From: Ilumatobacteraceae bacterium
GTDB lineage: Bacteria > Actinomycetota > Acidimicrobiia > Acidimicrobiales > Ilumatobacteraceae
Assembly: GCA_033344875.1 (NCBI GenBank)
Contig: JAWPMO010000001.1
Coordinates: forward strand, 2,877,595 to 2,941,594
Length of the DNA stretch: 64,000 nucleotides
Reading direction: 5' to 3'
Positions 54,616 to 63,611 of the stretch are shown here, one piece after another. The notes under the pieces are model-generated. The model did not search any database and had not been told where the DNA came from. It saw only the letters and a list, made by a program, of their open reading frames with translations. The position numbers and the translations under genes were made by a program. The number at the start of each line of letters is the position of its first letter. Positions within the stretch are counted from its first letter, which is position 1.

Positions 54616-55914
54616 TCAGGGAGCCGGCGACCAGACCCGTTCGCCGAGGTCGGCGATGGCCGGCATGTCGCCGAAGTCGGTGAGGTAGTACTCGATCCGG
54701 AAGTCGGCGGTGGTGTCGATGATCGTCACGACCTGGACGTGTCCTGCCGGCGCGATCATGTACGACAGTCCGGCGCCGGGCGCGACGCGTTCGAGCGCGT
54801 CGCCGACCGGTTGCGGTGGCGGCGCCACGGGAACCGATGCGCGATCGAACCCGTCGGTGCTGATCTCTCGCGTGGCGAGGTCGACGAGTGAGTTGTCGTT
54901 CGCGGGCCGAGAGTTCCACCTGCTCACCCACACGAAGTACGAGCCCGGGTCCGCTGCCCGCCACTGCTCGGTGTCGATGGAGTACGTGTAGGCGTCACCG
55001 AACCCGGACCCGGGCGTGCTGTCTTCCAGGACGGCGAACGGCCGGGCGGGTTCGGGGAGGACGTCGCTCTCTCGGAACACGTTGGCGAGGGCGACGTCCG
55101 GGGCGACGTCGAGGCTCGCCACGTTGCGCCGCACTCGTTCGACCACGCCGTCGGTTCCGACCGAGTAGCGGTAGCCGGCGTCGGCGCCGACGATCGTGAC
55201 CTCGCCGCCCTGTCGGACTTCTCCGGCATAGGTGTCGGCGACCCGGTCGTATCGGTAGTAGTACTCGGCCATCGGCGAGCCCGCTGCGGCTGCCTCCCAT
55301 CGGCGGTAGAGGAACTCCACGGAACGGGCCGCGAACGAGTCGGCCAGGAGGTCGGCGGACGCGGCGTCGCCCGACGGTTCGTCGTTCGACTGGACGGAGA
55401 CCTCGGGTGGCAGGGTGACGGGCGGCGACAGCGAGGCGACCTCGTCGGCGCTCCCGTCGCCGGCGGGCGAGGGTTCGGCGTCGAGTTGCTGGTCGTCTTG
55501 ATACGCCCGGTACCCGAACCAGCCGGCGGCTCCGAGGCCTCCGATCACGGTGAGGACGACGACCCGACTCAGCACCCGATTCCGGCGTCGGCGTCGGCGG
55601 GCCTCGGCGCGCAGCTGCTGGGCGGCGGCGCGGCTGGCCCCGGTGGCGGCGGGGAGCGGGCCGTAGGCGGGCTTCGGTCGATAGCCCTTCTGCGCTTCGA
55701 CCATCGCTTTCGCGTCGAACGTCGTCTCCGGGTCGGGGTCGCGCGACTCAGCACCCGGGACGTACAGGGCGTCGCGGATCTCTGGCCCCTTCGGCTCCCT
55801 CGGCTCGGCGGGTCCGGTCGAGCCGGAACGTACGGTCGGGAGGTAGGGCGTGTCGGTCGGGAGGTAAGGCGTGTCGGATCGACTGGCGCCGTCCCCCTCG
55901 GCGGGTTCTGTCAT
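54616..55914 (-). CDS. single-helix membrane protein, paralogue of 53111-54532, unknown function
   Basis: The 432-residue product has the same plan as its downstream neighbour: Pro-rich N-terminus with repeated DTPYLPT, FDAKAMVEAQKGYRPKPAYGPLPAATGASRAAAQQLRAEARRRRR, the helix VVLTVIGGLGAAGWFGYRAYQ, then an exported domain of about 280 residues containing VSRWNSRPANDNSLVDLA and a C-terminal TADFRIEYYLTDFGDMPAIADLGERVWSPAP. Two tandem paralogues next to prepilins suggest pilus-associated or minor-pilin-like accessory proteins. No catalytic motif is seen. Confidence 0.7.
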   Translation of the reverse strand: MTEPAEGDGASRSDTPYLPTDTPYLPTVRSGSTGPAEPREPKGPEIRDALYVPGAESRDPDPETTFDAKAMVEAQKGYRPKPAYGPLPAATGASRAAAQQLRAEARRRRRRNRVLSRVVVLTVIGGLGAAGWFGYRAYQDDQQLDAEPSPAGDGSADEVASLSPPVTLPPEVSVQSNDEPSGDAASADLLADSFAARSVEFLYRRWEAAAAGSPMAEYYYRYDRVADTYAGEVRQGGEVTIVGADAGYRYSVGTDGVVERVRRNVASLDVAPDVALANVFRESDVLPEPARPFAVLEDSTPGSGFGDAYTYSIDTEQWRAADPGSYFVWVSRWNSRPANDNSLVDLATREISTDGFDRASVPVAPPPQPVGDALERVAPGAGLSYMIAPAGHVQVVTIIDTTADFRIEYYLTDFGDMPAIADLGERVWSPAP

Positions 55915-55976
55915 TGCGGGGGAGATTCTCCCACACGCGCCCGGATGGGCAACAGGGCGGCACCGTCGCCGCCGGA

Positions 55977-56399
55977 TCAGCCTCCGCTGTCGGGAACGGT
56001 CGGGGGCGGGGTGACCTCGATCCGGTTCTCGTCGGGGCGCTCACCGACGCCGAACGTCGGGTTGCCCGGGCCGTTCCAGGCGGGTGAGTTCTCGAGCTCG
56101 TCGATCGCGTCGCGCAGATCGTTGCCGCTGCCCTGCCGGTCGAGTTCGGCCTGCCGTTGTTCGGTCTCGAGCCGGTCGCTGGCCTGCTGCTCGGTGTAGA
56201 TCGTGTAGCCGACGTAGGCGACCGAGGCGACGACGGCCATCGCGACGATCGCGCCGGCTGCGCCGAACACCTTGTCTTTGAACTGGCTGCGGCGCTGGCG
56301 GCGTCGGGCGTGCTCCCGACCGGCTTCGAGCCCGAACACGGCGGAGGGCCCGAGGGGGTTGTGCGCCCGCTGCTGCTCTGGTGGTCGTCGGCGTGGCAT
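55977..56399 (-). CDS. small single-helix membrane protein, pilin-associated
   Basis: A 140-residue product with a very basic N-terminus (EHARRRQRRSQFKDKV), one helix VFGAAGAIVAMAVVASVAYVGYTIYTEQQ followed by a short coil (DRLETEQRQAELDRQ) and a Pro-rich tail. Its layout mirrors the two larger neighbours but without the exported domain. It follows the second prepilin gene by 38 bases and is probably in the same operon. Function unknown. Confidence 0.65.
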   Translation of the reverse strand: MPRRRPPEQQRAHNPLGPSAVFGLEAGREHARRRQRRSQFKDKVFGAAGAIVAMAVVASVAYVGYTIYTEQQASDRLETEQRQAELDRQGSGNDLRDAIDELENSPAWNGPGNPTFGVGERPDENRIEVTPPPTVPDSGG

Positions 56400-56437
56400 G
56401 TCTGCCTATCGGCGGGTGGTGGCGGGTTCTGAAGTGC

Positions 56438-56785
56438 TCAGCAGGGCGTCACGCCGATCAGGTATCCCTCGGCCGCGACGTCCCAGTATTGCGACAGGCT
56501 ACGGCTCAGCCCGGCGTCGACCAGCGTCTGCTCGTACCGAGTCGCTCCCGACCCGGTGGCCGGAATGGTGGAGCTGCCTTCCTGCGCGAAGTACGCCTCG
56601 ACGGCGGTCGCGAGCGTGCGGGCATCTTGTGCGCAGGCGTTGTCCTGGCCGCGATCGGTGATGCCGCGAACGGAGAACACGACCACCGTCCCCAGAATGC
56701 CGAGGATGACGATCACGATCAGCAACTCGATCAGCGAAAAGCCATCGGCCTCGTCGGTTGCTCGGCGCTCCAATGCAAAGTTCAC
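56438..56785 (-). CDS. type IV prepilin-like protein 2
   Basis: The product (115 residues from the GTG at 56785; a TTG at 56794 is an alternative) has a leader ending in Gly (ATDEADG), the cleavage motif FSLIELLIVIVILGILGTVVVFSVRG with Glu at +5, and a C-terminal domain with two Cys (DNACAQD and GVTPC). TLATAVEAYFAQ matches the conserved segment of prepilin 1. No ribosome-binding site is clear for either start. It is one of two close prepilins, 133 bases from the third. Confidence 0.88.
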   Translation of the reverse strand: MNFALERRATDEADGFSLIELLIVIVILGILGTVVVFSVRGITDRGQDNACAQDARTLATAVEAYFAQEGSSTIPATGSGATRYEQTLVDAGLSRSLSQYWDVAAEGYLIGVTPC

Positions 56786-56917
56786 GTGAATCAACTTAAC
56801 ACAGAGGTGACTGACGGGGGCTCAAGGTCTCGGCAAGAACGGAGGGCCCACGACGTGGCGCAGTGCCCTGCGCGAGGGCCGATGAATCGGCCACTTCTCG
56901 GCCGCGACCGGTCATCG

Positions 56918-57283
56918 TCAGACGGACGTGCAGCGCGACGAAACCGACACGAGCACGGCTCCATCGGAGTTCATGTCGTACAGATTCGAGGTTTCCCGGA
57001 GCAGGCCGTCATTGGCGAGGGTGCGCTCCACGGCCTCGGCGTCGACGCCGTCGGGCGGGATCGAGTCGCCGCCGTGCTTGGCGAAGTAGGCCTCCGCTGC
57101 ATTCGAGAGCGTCCGGACGTCTGCATCGCAGGTGGCCTGTTCGCCACGATCGGTGATGCCCTGGACGCTCATGATGACCACCGTCGCAAGGATGCCGAGG
57201 ACGACGATGACGATCAAGAGTTCGATCAACGTGAAGCCCTTGTCACCGCTGCTCCCGCTCGACGTGATCTCTCGCTCGCTCAT
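56918..57283 (-). CDS. type IV prepilin-like protein 3
   Basis: The 121-residue product (ATG at 57283, MSEREIT) has a leader ending in KG and the motif FTLIELLIVIVVLGILATVVIMSVQG. Its mature part again has exactly two Cys, in QATCDAD and near the C-terminus (SSRCTSV), and TLSNAAEAYFAKHG aligns with the other two. Three prepilins of one subtype in 7 kb suggest a pilus or pseudopilus with related minor subunits; the ATPase, prepilin peptidase and inner-membrane parts are not in this window. Confidence 0.9.
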   Translation of the reverse strand: MSEREITSSGSSGDKGFTLIELLIVIVVLGILATVVIMSVQGITDRGEQATCDADVRTLSNAAEAYFAKHGGDSIPPDGVDAEAVERTLANDGLLRETSNLYDMNSDGAVLVSVSSRCTSV

Positions 57284-57484
57284 GCTGTTGCTATCGGCAT
57301 GCGCTTGGCGCGATTGAGACAAACTTTGCTCAAGGCACACCAGACTCAACCGTGACTGGTTGTCAAGCTGGCATCAAGATCGTCATCAGCCGTGCCGATG
57401 ACCAACCACCGACCAACCACGAGGTCGACCGCTCGTCGTTCGACCGACGGCTACTCTGATCATCCGCATCGAAAGCAGCAATCC

Positions 57485-59323
57485 ATGACGAGTGACAACG
57501 ACGAGCGATGGGGGCAGCGTGCTGTGAGCGCCATGCGCCGTCGGCTTCCGGTCGTGCACTATCTGGTCGACTGCCTGGTCTGGCTCGTCGCGCTGCCGTT
57601 GACGACGTTCAGCCGGTACGACTTCTCGCTGACTGAACTCGAGTTCGACGCCACCGCACGTTCGTGGATCGTCGCCATCGTCGCCCAAGGCGCTTTCGGC
57701 ATCGGCACCGGCCTCTACACGCGGCGCTGGCGGTACGGCAGTTTCGACGAGGTTGCCGCGCTCGCTGCCACCGTGCTCCTGACCGGCGTCGTGATGACGG
57801 TCGTGCACTTCGGTTGGTTCATGGACGGAGCGCCACGCTCGGTGCCGGCACTCACATCAGCCGTTGCGATCGCCGGCACCGTCGCCGTTCGATCTGCTTG
57901 GCGGCTCTACCAGCAGAAGCAGTCGAAGCGGGAGCTGCTCGGCGCTGCACCGCTGATCATCGTGGGCACGGGCGAAGCAGCCGAGCAAATCGTCAAGGCA
58001 CTGCTCGCCGACGCCAACAGCCGCTACCAGCCGGTGGCACTGCTCGACGACAAGCCCGACCGGCGGCGTTACTCGATCTCGGGCGTCAAGGTGCAAGGGC
58101 CGATCAGCCAGATGCGAGAAGTCGCCGCCCGGTATTCGGCGGAAGACGTGCTGCTCGCGATGCCGAGCGCAGAGAGCGAGCTGATCCGCGACGTCGACGC
58201 GATCGCCAACAATGCCGGTCTGAGATTGCTGGTGTTGCCGTCGGCACACCAGATGTTCGGCGACGTAGGCGTCCGCGACATCCGCCCGGTGTCGGAGGCC
58301 GACCTGCTCGGTCGTCGACCGGCCGACATCGACGCCGACGCGGTGTCCGACTACATCACCGGCAAGCGGGTGCTCGTGACCGGCGCCGGCGGCTCGATCG
58401 GCAGTGAGCTCTGCCGACAGCTCGCCCGCTTCGAGCCCGCTTCGTTGATGAAACTCGACCGGGACGAGAGCGGCCTCCACGCGGTGCAGCTCTCGATCCA
58501 TGGCCGGGCGTTGCTCGACGGCAACGACCTGCTGCTCGGTGACATTCGTGACCGCGATCGATTGTTCGAGCTGTTCGAGGAGCATCGACCCGAGGTCGTG
58601 TTCCATGCCGCTGCGTTGAAGCACCTCCCGCTGCTCGAGGCGGCTCCGCAGGAGGGCTGGAAGACGAACGTGGTCGGCACCCAGAACGTGCTCGATGCCG
58701 CTGAACACGTCGGCGTGACCCACTTCGTGAACGTCAGTACCGACAAGGCTGCAAACCCGACGAGCGTGCTCGGTTACACGAAGCAGTTGACCGAACGGTT
58801 GACGGCGCACAAGGGCGCAACCGCTCCGGGCACGTACGTGTCGGTGCGGTTCGGCAACGTGCTCGGCTCTCGCGGGTCGGTGCTACCGGCCTTCCGTGAA
58901 CAGGCACGCCGAGGCGGCCCGATCACCGTGACGCATCCCGACATCACTCGCTACTTCATGCTCGTGGAAGAGGCAGCGCTGTTGGTGATCAACGCCGGTG
59001 CCATCGGTCGTGACGGCGAGGTGCTCGTGCTCGACATGGGTGAGCCGGTCAAGATCGCCGACGTCGCCAAACGCTTCGCCGAACAACACACACCGCCGTT
59101 GGAGATCGTGTTCACCGGCCTCCGCCAGGGCGAGAAGCTCCACGAGGATCTCATCGCCGACGGCGAGCACGGCGAACGCCCCTTCCACCCGATGATCACG
59201 CACGTGCACTCGGAACCGGTCGAGCTGAAGGACCTACTCGACTCCTCGGGAGTTCTGGCGATCAGCGGCGATGTGGACGGCGGCCTGCTTCGACGCAGCG
59301 CCTGGCACCACCTACAAGACTGA
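57485..59323 (+). CDS. membrane-bound NDP-sugar 4,6-dehydratase (CapD/WbpM/PglF-like)
   Basis: The 612-residue product has four N-terminal membrane helices (about residues 25-160), a first nucleotide-binding domain (PLIIVGTGEAAEQIVKALL) and a C-terminal SDR domain with VLVTGAGGSIGSELCRQLARF, DIRDRDRLFELFEEHRPEVVFHAAALKHLPLLE and VNVSTDKAANPTSVLGYTKQLTE. Known relatives turn UDP-GlcNAc into a 4-keto-6-deoxy sugar at the start of capsule, O-antigen or glycan synthesis. The ATG at 57485 opens the protein; the upstream frame is leader. It begins the polysaccharide locus that runs to the right edge. The gap 57284-57484 holds its promoter. Confidence 0.93.
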   Translation: MTSDNDERWGQRAVSAMRRRLPVVHYLVDCLVWLVALPLTTFSRYDFSLTELEFDATARSWIVAIVAQGAFGIGTGLYTRRWRYGSFDEVAALAATVLLTGVVMTVVHFGWFMDGAPRSVPALTSAVAIAGTVAVRSAWRLYQQKQSKRELLGAAPLIIVGTGEAAEQIVKALLADANSRYQPVALLDDKPDRRRYSISGVKVQGPISQMREVAARYSAEDVLLAMPSAESELIRDVDAIANNAGLRLLVLPSAHQMFGDVGVRDIRPVSEADLLGRRPADIDADAVSDYITGKRVLVTGAGGSIGSELCRQLARFEPASLMKLDRDESGLHAVQLSIHGRALLDGNDLLLGDIRDRDRLFELFEEHRPEVVFHAAALKHLPLLEAAPQEGWKTNVVGTQNVLDAAEHVGVTHFVNVSTDKAANPTSVLGYTKQLTERLTAHKGATAPGTYVSVRFGNVLGSRGSVLPAFREQARRGGPITVTHPDITRYFMLVEEAALLVINAGAIGRDGEVLVLDMGEPVKIADVAKRFAEQHTPPLEIVFTGLRQGEKLHEDLIADGEHGERPFHPMITHVHSEPVELKDLLDSSGVLAISGDVDGGLLRRSAWHHLQD

Positions 59324-59328
59324 CCATC

Positions 59329-60675
59329 GTGCCAGGCCAAGACTGCGACGACTCGCAGCCCGAACGCATCGACAGCCGCATATGGCGACCCGGAGCTCTG
59401 TTGACCGACGCCGGTTCCGTTGCAGGCCTGCGGGGCCTCGGGCTCATAGCGAGCCTGGGATTCAGCTTGCTGCTTGCTCGGGACACCGGAGGCCAAGGAG
59501 CTGGTACCTACTTCATTTCCGTCACGCTGGTGCTCATCACTGCTGTGATCGCTCGCCTCGGGTCTGACAGCGCACTTGTTCGTCTCATCTCCGGACACCG
59601 CCACAACGGTGTCCTGGTCGTCGCGACCGCCCGTGCAGCGATCCGGTTCACTACCGTGCTATCCGTTGCGGCGACTGGAGGGCTCCTCCTGCTGGCCCCG
59701 CTCTTATCTGACGAGCTCTTCCAGGACAGCACGATCACAACACCGCTGCGTATTGTCTCCCTGGCAATTCCCCCTACCGCCCTGACGTCGGTATTCGGAC
59801 GCTGCCTGATCGGTGCGCATCGGGTACTCGTAGGGGTAGCGATCGAAGGCGCTGCACTCCCGATCGCCCAGCTCATCCTCTACGTCACGCTCCTGCGCCG
59901 CTGGGGGGTCTCCGGAGCAGCGACATCGCTGGTAGTTGCCAACATGCTCGTGCTCGGCGTAGGCATTGCCGTGTGGGCTCGATCGACCGCGACCCATGAC
60001 CGACCCGCCAAGAATCAGGTCCTCGAGGCCAAGCGGCTCCTCATCCAGGCATCGCTACCTCTACTCGGATCAAACTTGATCCGAACTGTTCTGGCATACA
60101 CCGGAACGCTCGTGCTCGGCGTCTTCTCTACGAGCTCTGCTGCTGGTGTCTACGCTATCTGCGCGCGTATTGCGAGAGTTGGGGTCCTCCCACTCTCGTC
60201 GTTGAACACGGCAGTCGCTCCTCGACTGGCCGCGTTCCACGCAGACCATGCCACCACAGAACTTCGCGACATCACGCGCCGCGCGCTCACGGCGAGCGCA
60301 GTGCTTGCTACGTGTGTCAACGTTCCACTCATCGCTGCAGCACCGCTACTTCTGCGAACCTTCGGAGGTGAGTTCGCCGGGGCGACGGCCACGCTCCGAA
60401 TCCTGCTCGTAGCGAGCGCCATTGACATGGCCACCGGTCCAGTTGCCATGTTCTTGCAGATGACGGAACGGGAGCGAGCCCTCCTGCATGTGTCGATGCT
60501 TACGTTCGTTACCCAAGTTGCAATCGCTGCAGCGCTCACGCCTGTCTTTGACGCAAACGGTCCCGCTAGCGCCGAGGTCATCAGCCAGCTCCTGTTCAAC
60601 GCGCTGGTCATGATCCTGGTGGTGAGATACTTCCGGGATGCAAATGCTGGCTCCCCTGACGTTCACCGCAGTTGA
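59329..60675 (+). CDS. polysaccharide flippase (Wzx/MviN-like family)
   Basis: The 448-residue product has about 12 hydrophobic segments with the pattern of oligosaccharide flippases: GLRGLGLIASLGFSLLLARDTGG, GTYFISVTLVLITAVIARLGSDSALVRLIS, LLGSNLIRTVLAYTGTLVLGVFSTSSAAGVYAICARIAR and VLPLSSLNTAVAPRLAAFHADH. Wzx proteins move lipid-linked sugars across the membrane. The GTG start lies five bases after the dehydratase stop. Codon use and GC are visibly lower here than in flanking genes, as is often seen in transferred polysaccharide genes. Confidence 0.87.
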   Translation: MPGQDCDDSQPERIDSRIWRPGALLTDAGSVAGLRGLGLIASLGFSLLLARDTGGQGAGTYFISVTLVLITAVIARLGSDSALVRLISGHRHNGVLVVATARAAIRFTTVLSVAATGGLLLLAPLLSDELFQDSTITTPLRIVSLAIPPTALTSVFGRCLIGAHRVLVGVAIEGAALPIAQLILYVTLLRRWGVSGAATSLVVANMLVLGVGIAVWARSTATHDRPAKNQVLEAKRLLIQASLPLLGSNLIRTVLAYTGTLVLGVFSTSSAAGVYAICARIARVGVLPLSSLNTAVAPRLAAFHADHATTELRDITRRALTASAVLATCVNVPLIAAAPLLLRTFGGEFAGATATLRILLVASAIDMATGPVAMFLQMTERERALLHVSMLTFVTQVAIAAALTPVFDANGPASAEVISQLLFNALVMILVVRYFRDANAGSPDVHRS

Positions 60676-60823
60676 GCTACAGAGCACCACTCCTTGACTG
60701 AGCCGCCGACTCGACGAGGTAACCGCCGTCCAGTTCTCCGGGGCGCAATGCCCGATGGGCTGGAACGCTCGACCGATCATCGCAGCACTACCCCAACCGC
60801 CAATCAGAGCACGACGTGTCTGC

Positions 60824-61555
60824 TCACACGGGCCTGAGCCCAGCGAGGGCGGCTCCAGCGAGGTTCAGCGATCGGTCGAACTCGCGGGCAACTCGAGAGC
60901 GCTCTTCCCGACGGTCCTCGAAAGCATAGTCGAACCGCACCAGGTCGCCGCAATATCGCTCGCGAACGGCCAAGATCTCGCTATCCCGATAGAAGTGCGA
61001 GTAATGATGACTCCGGTAGCGCCCGCGATTGGTAAATCCGGCAGTACTCACGTCGAAGCCCCGACTCGACAACTCCGAGAGTGTCGTCGACAAGTCTTCG
61101 AAGCGCCCAACGTGGTCAGCGGCTTCTTGCCCGTCCAGCATCACATAATCACTCTGGGGACGGATGTGATCACCCCGATAGCGAGGACCCGATCGATCTT
61201 GGAGCAACGCTCGCCAACCTCCCTCGCCACAGAGCATCTCGCGGAACGATCCGGCACGGCTCGTCTTCCGGCGCAAGAAGAAGTAGTCGGAGACGGCGCG
61301 ATCGAACGGGTTGCGAACCACCGTGAACGTGAAGAAGTCGGCCGCTTCCGTTCGGTCTAGCAGCCCAAAGTCCACGAGTTCCTGCAACGTGGCATGCTGC
61401 AGCCACGCACGACGAACCGGGCACCAGCCATATGCCCGCTCATAGTCAGGCGGAGCAGCAGGGTCGTTCACATTTGGGTCAAGCAGCCGTTCGATCGTCG
61501 TACCAGCAGCTTTCGGGACGTGAATGAAGACCATCCGACGCTCACGGAGTATCAC
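60824..61555 (-). CDS. sulfotransferase family 2 domain protein
   Basis: The 243-residue product starts MILRERRMVFIHVPKAAGTTIERLL, whose HVPKAAGTT is the 5'-phosphosulfate loop of PAPS-dependent sulfotransferases, and has FFTFTVVRNPFDRAVSDYFFLRR as the 3'-phosphate-binding segment. Known family-2 members sulfate carbohydrates. The GTG at 61555 overlaps a GGAGG stretch; the ATG at 61534 is an alternative. It lies on the opposite strand within the polysaccharide locus and probably decorates its product. The gap 60676-60823 shows no gene. Confidence 0.85.
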   Translation of the reverse strand: MILRERRMVFIHVPKAAGTTIERLLDPNVNDPAAPPDYERAYGWCPVRRAWLQHATLQELVDFGLLDRTEAADFFTFTVVRNPFDRAVSDYFFLRRKTSRAGSFREMLCGEGGWRALLQDRSGPRYRGDHIRPQSDYVMLDGQEAADHVGRFEDLSTTLSELSSRGFDVSTAGFTNRGRYRSHHYSHFYRDSEILAVRERYCGDLVRFDYAFEDRREERSRVAREFDRSLNLAGAALAGLRPV

Positions 61556-61575
61556 CTCCGTATCATGGCGAACTT

Positions 61576-62589
61576 GTGGGCACTTTGCGCGAACCTTCAG
61601 CGCGGGTCCAGTGGTTCACGCGGTATGGCTGGGAGGGAGCCTCAGCACGGTACCGGGCTCTCCAGTACGTTGAGCGGCTCGACCCCTATGGCTTTCAAAG
61701 CGGCATACGACCACTCGCTCGGTGGGGCGCTCACCCTCATGAGCAGCTCGCGGGCGTCATCCGTCGGAGACGACAGCTACGGTCACTGGAGGCTGACGTT
61801 CTCGTCATTCAGAAGGAAGCCGTCAGCCCAGCCCTGTTCTGGCCACTCATCCGCCCCTGTATCGAAAATTGCACTGCACCGATCATCTGGGACATCGATG
61901 ACGCCGTCTGGATCGGGCGCCGCGGGTCGGGAACCATGGCAGCTGACCTAGCTCGTCGAGCGACGATAGTGGTCGCTGGAAATCACTTGATCGCAGACTG
62001 GGCGGTGAGCTCCGGAGCTCGCGACGTTCGGATCATTCCCACATGCTATGAACCGCTCGTCACCTCGGCTCAACGCTCCAGCCCTCTCGTTGAGATCGTC
62101 TGGATTGGTTCACCGTCGACGGCGGCATACCTGGAAGTCGAACGGGATCGACTCAAACCCCTCCGCCACCTCCCGAACACTCGAGTAACATTTGTCGGCG
62201 GCCGCGCTCCGACATCGCTTCGAGGACTCCCCAACGTCCGCGAGCTGAGCTGGACGGCTGCCATCGAGCACGACGTACTCAGTACGGCCGACTATGGATT
62301 GGCCATTCAACCGAGAACACCGTACGCGGACCACAAGTGTGGCTTCAAGATCGTTCAGTACATGGCCTATGGCGTGGTTCCCGTCGCTACGCCGAACCCA
62401 GTTCATGAGTCGATCATCGGCCCGACGGGATTACTTCTGGGTCCGGCAGTTCGGGAGAACCTCGCCGAGCAACTCTCACAGAAGCCGACCGCTGAGCAAC
62501 GAGCAGCCGTGGCCGACCGTTGGGAGTCTGCGTTCTCCACCAGCTCTGGCACCCAGAAGTGGGCCAGATTGCTGCGCTCGATCTCTTGA
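61576..62589 (+). CDS. glycosyltransferase (family 4-like)
   Basis: The 337-residue product has GT-B features: an N-terminal VQWFTRYGWEGASARYRALQYVERL, then DVLVIQKEAVSPALFWPLIR and IIWDIDDAVWIG, and a C-terminal donor-binding half with VEIVWIGSPSTAAYL, TRVTFVGG, HDVLSTADYGLAIQPRTPYADHKCGFKIVQYMAYGVVPVATPNPVHESII. Such enzymes add sugars to the growing glycan. The GTG start at 61576 is divergent from the sulfotransferase, with only 20 bases between starts. Moderately low GC like the flippase gene. Confidence 0.85.
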   Translation: MGTLREPSARVQWFTRYGWEGASARYRALQYVERLDPYGFQSGIRPLARWGAHPHEQLAGVIRRRRQLRSLEADVLVIQKEAVSPALFWPLIRPCIENCTAPIIWDIDDAVWIGRRGSGTMAADLARRATIVVAGNHLIADWAVSSGARDVRIIPTCYEPLVTSAQRSSPLVEIVWIGSPSTAAYLEVERDRLKPLRHLPNTRVTFVGGRAPTSLRGLPNVRELSWTAAIEHDVLSTADYGLAIQPRTPYADHKCGFKIVQYMAYGVVPVATPNPVHESIIGPTGLLLGPAVRENLAEQLSQKPTAEQRAAVADRWESAFSTSSGTQKWARLLRSIS

Positions 62590-62657
62590 GTGCCGGGGCG
62601 AGGGCGCCGATGCCGGCGCGTGGATCCTCCCCGCTATGGCGATAGCGGAGCGAGACG

Positions 62658-63611
62658 CTACGAGCGATCGTCAAGTTCGAAGATCTGAGCTGGATCAGCG
62701 GGGGCAGGATCATTGCTCGGCTTCCGCCGACCGACAAAGTACCCACCAATCGCATAGTCGCGCCGCCAACGGGCATCGACCAGGCGGTCGATGGAACGGA
62801 GCGGCAACGTCAGTAGGTAGGCAGCCTTCGCAATCGCTTGGCTTCGAATCAGTCCACCCACGAGCCCGCGGCAAGCGAGATTTATCAAGGCGCCCGGCCC
62901 CCCGATCGGCCCGCATCGCAACTCATCGCATCCGGAGAACAACAGCCGGTGGCCCGACACCGTGTAGCGGGTGAAGTCGTAGGCCCCCTCGTGCACCGGT
63001 TGCATGAACGGTGTCTCGGCATAGACCAAACCACCGGCCCGCACCACCCGCTCGACCTCGGCGACGACGACCTCGGGCCGGTACACGTGCTCCAACACGG
63101 CTTGGACAATGACCCCATCTACCGATTCATCAGCGAGAGGAATTCGATGGGCGTCGGCAACAAACGCCGTCTCATCAGTCGGATAAATGTCGAACGCGAC
63201 CACCCGGACCCCGTCCGATCGGAGCAGGGCGGCTAGCGCATCGCCTTCGGTTGCCCCGCCTACGACGAGCAGGAGAGGTGAGGCGCCAGCACTCGCTAAC
63301 AGCTCACCGAATTCGTTAACCGCGTCACGTCTACTGCCGGCCGGTTCGAACACCCGCTTCACTAGCTTCGCTATGCGCCGTCCGCGGCGCTGCGGCTTTG
63401 GCCGCTGAAGATCACCCACAACGATCGGTGGAAACCGCCAGCCACTCAGCTCCAGTCCGTCGGGCGACAGGAAGACCGGCTGACCGTCAACGAACTCAAA
63501 ACGGCGACCGGTTTCCGACACGAGCGCAACGCCTCTCGCGGCCTCGGCCAGCGGGCTGTGATCTTCTGGGTCGACGAGCAGATCGCGTATCTCGGACCAT
63601 TCAGCCTTCAC
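62658..63611 (-). CDS. SAM-dependent methyltransferase with Trm112-like N-terminus
   Basis: The product (317 residues from the GTG at 63611) has an N-terminal Trm112-like strand region (WSEIRDLLVDPEDHSPLAEA to GRRFEFVDGQPVFL) and a class I methyltransferase core (LLLVVGGATEGDALAALL, VVAFDIYPTDETAFVADAHRIPLADESVDGVIVQAVLEHVYRP, VERVVRAGGLVYAETPFMQPVH). A GGAGGG ribosome-binding site five bases upstream decides the start. Known relatives methylate glycans or lipid carriers. It overlaps the end of the epimerase gene by 11 bases and is probably cotranscribed with it. Confidence 0.85.
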   Translation of the reverse strand: MKAEWSEIRDLLVDPEDHSPLAEAARGVALVSETGRRFEFVDGQPVFLSPDGLELSGWRFPPIVVGDLQRPKPQRRGRRIAKLVKRVFEPAGSRRDAVNEFGELLASAGASPLLLVVGGATEGDALAALLRSDGVRVVAFDIYPTDETAFVADAHRIPLADESVDGVIVQAVLEHVYRPEVVVAEVERVVRAGGLVYAETPFMQPVHEGAYDFTRYTVSGHRLLFSGCDELRCGPIGGPGALINLACRGLVGGLIRSQAIAKAAYLLTLPLRSIDRLVDARWRRDYAIGGYFVGRRKPSNDPAPADPAQIFELDDRS

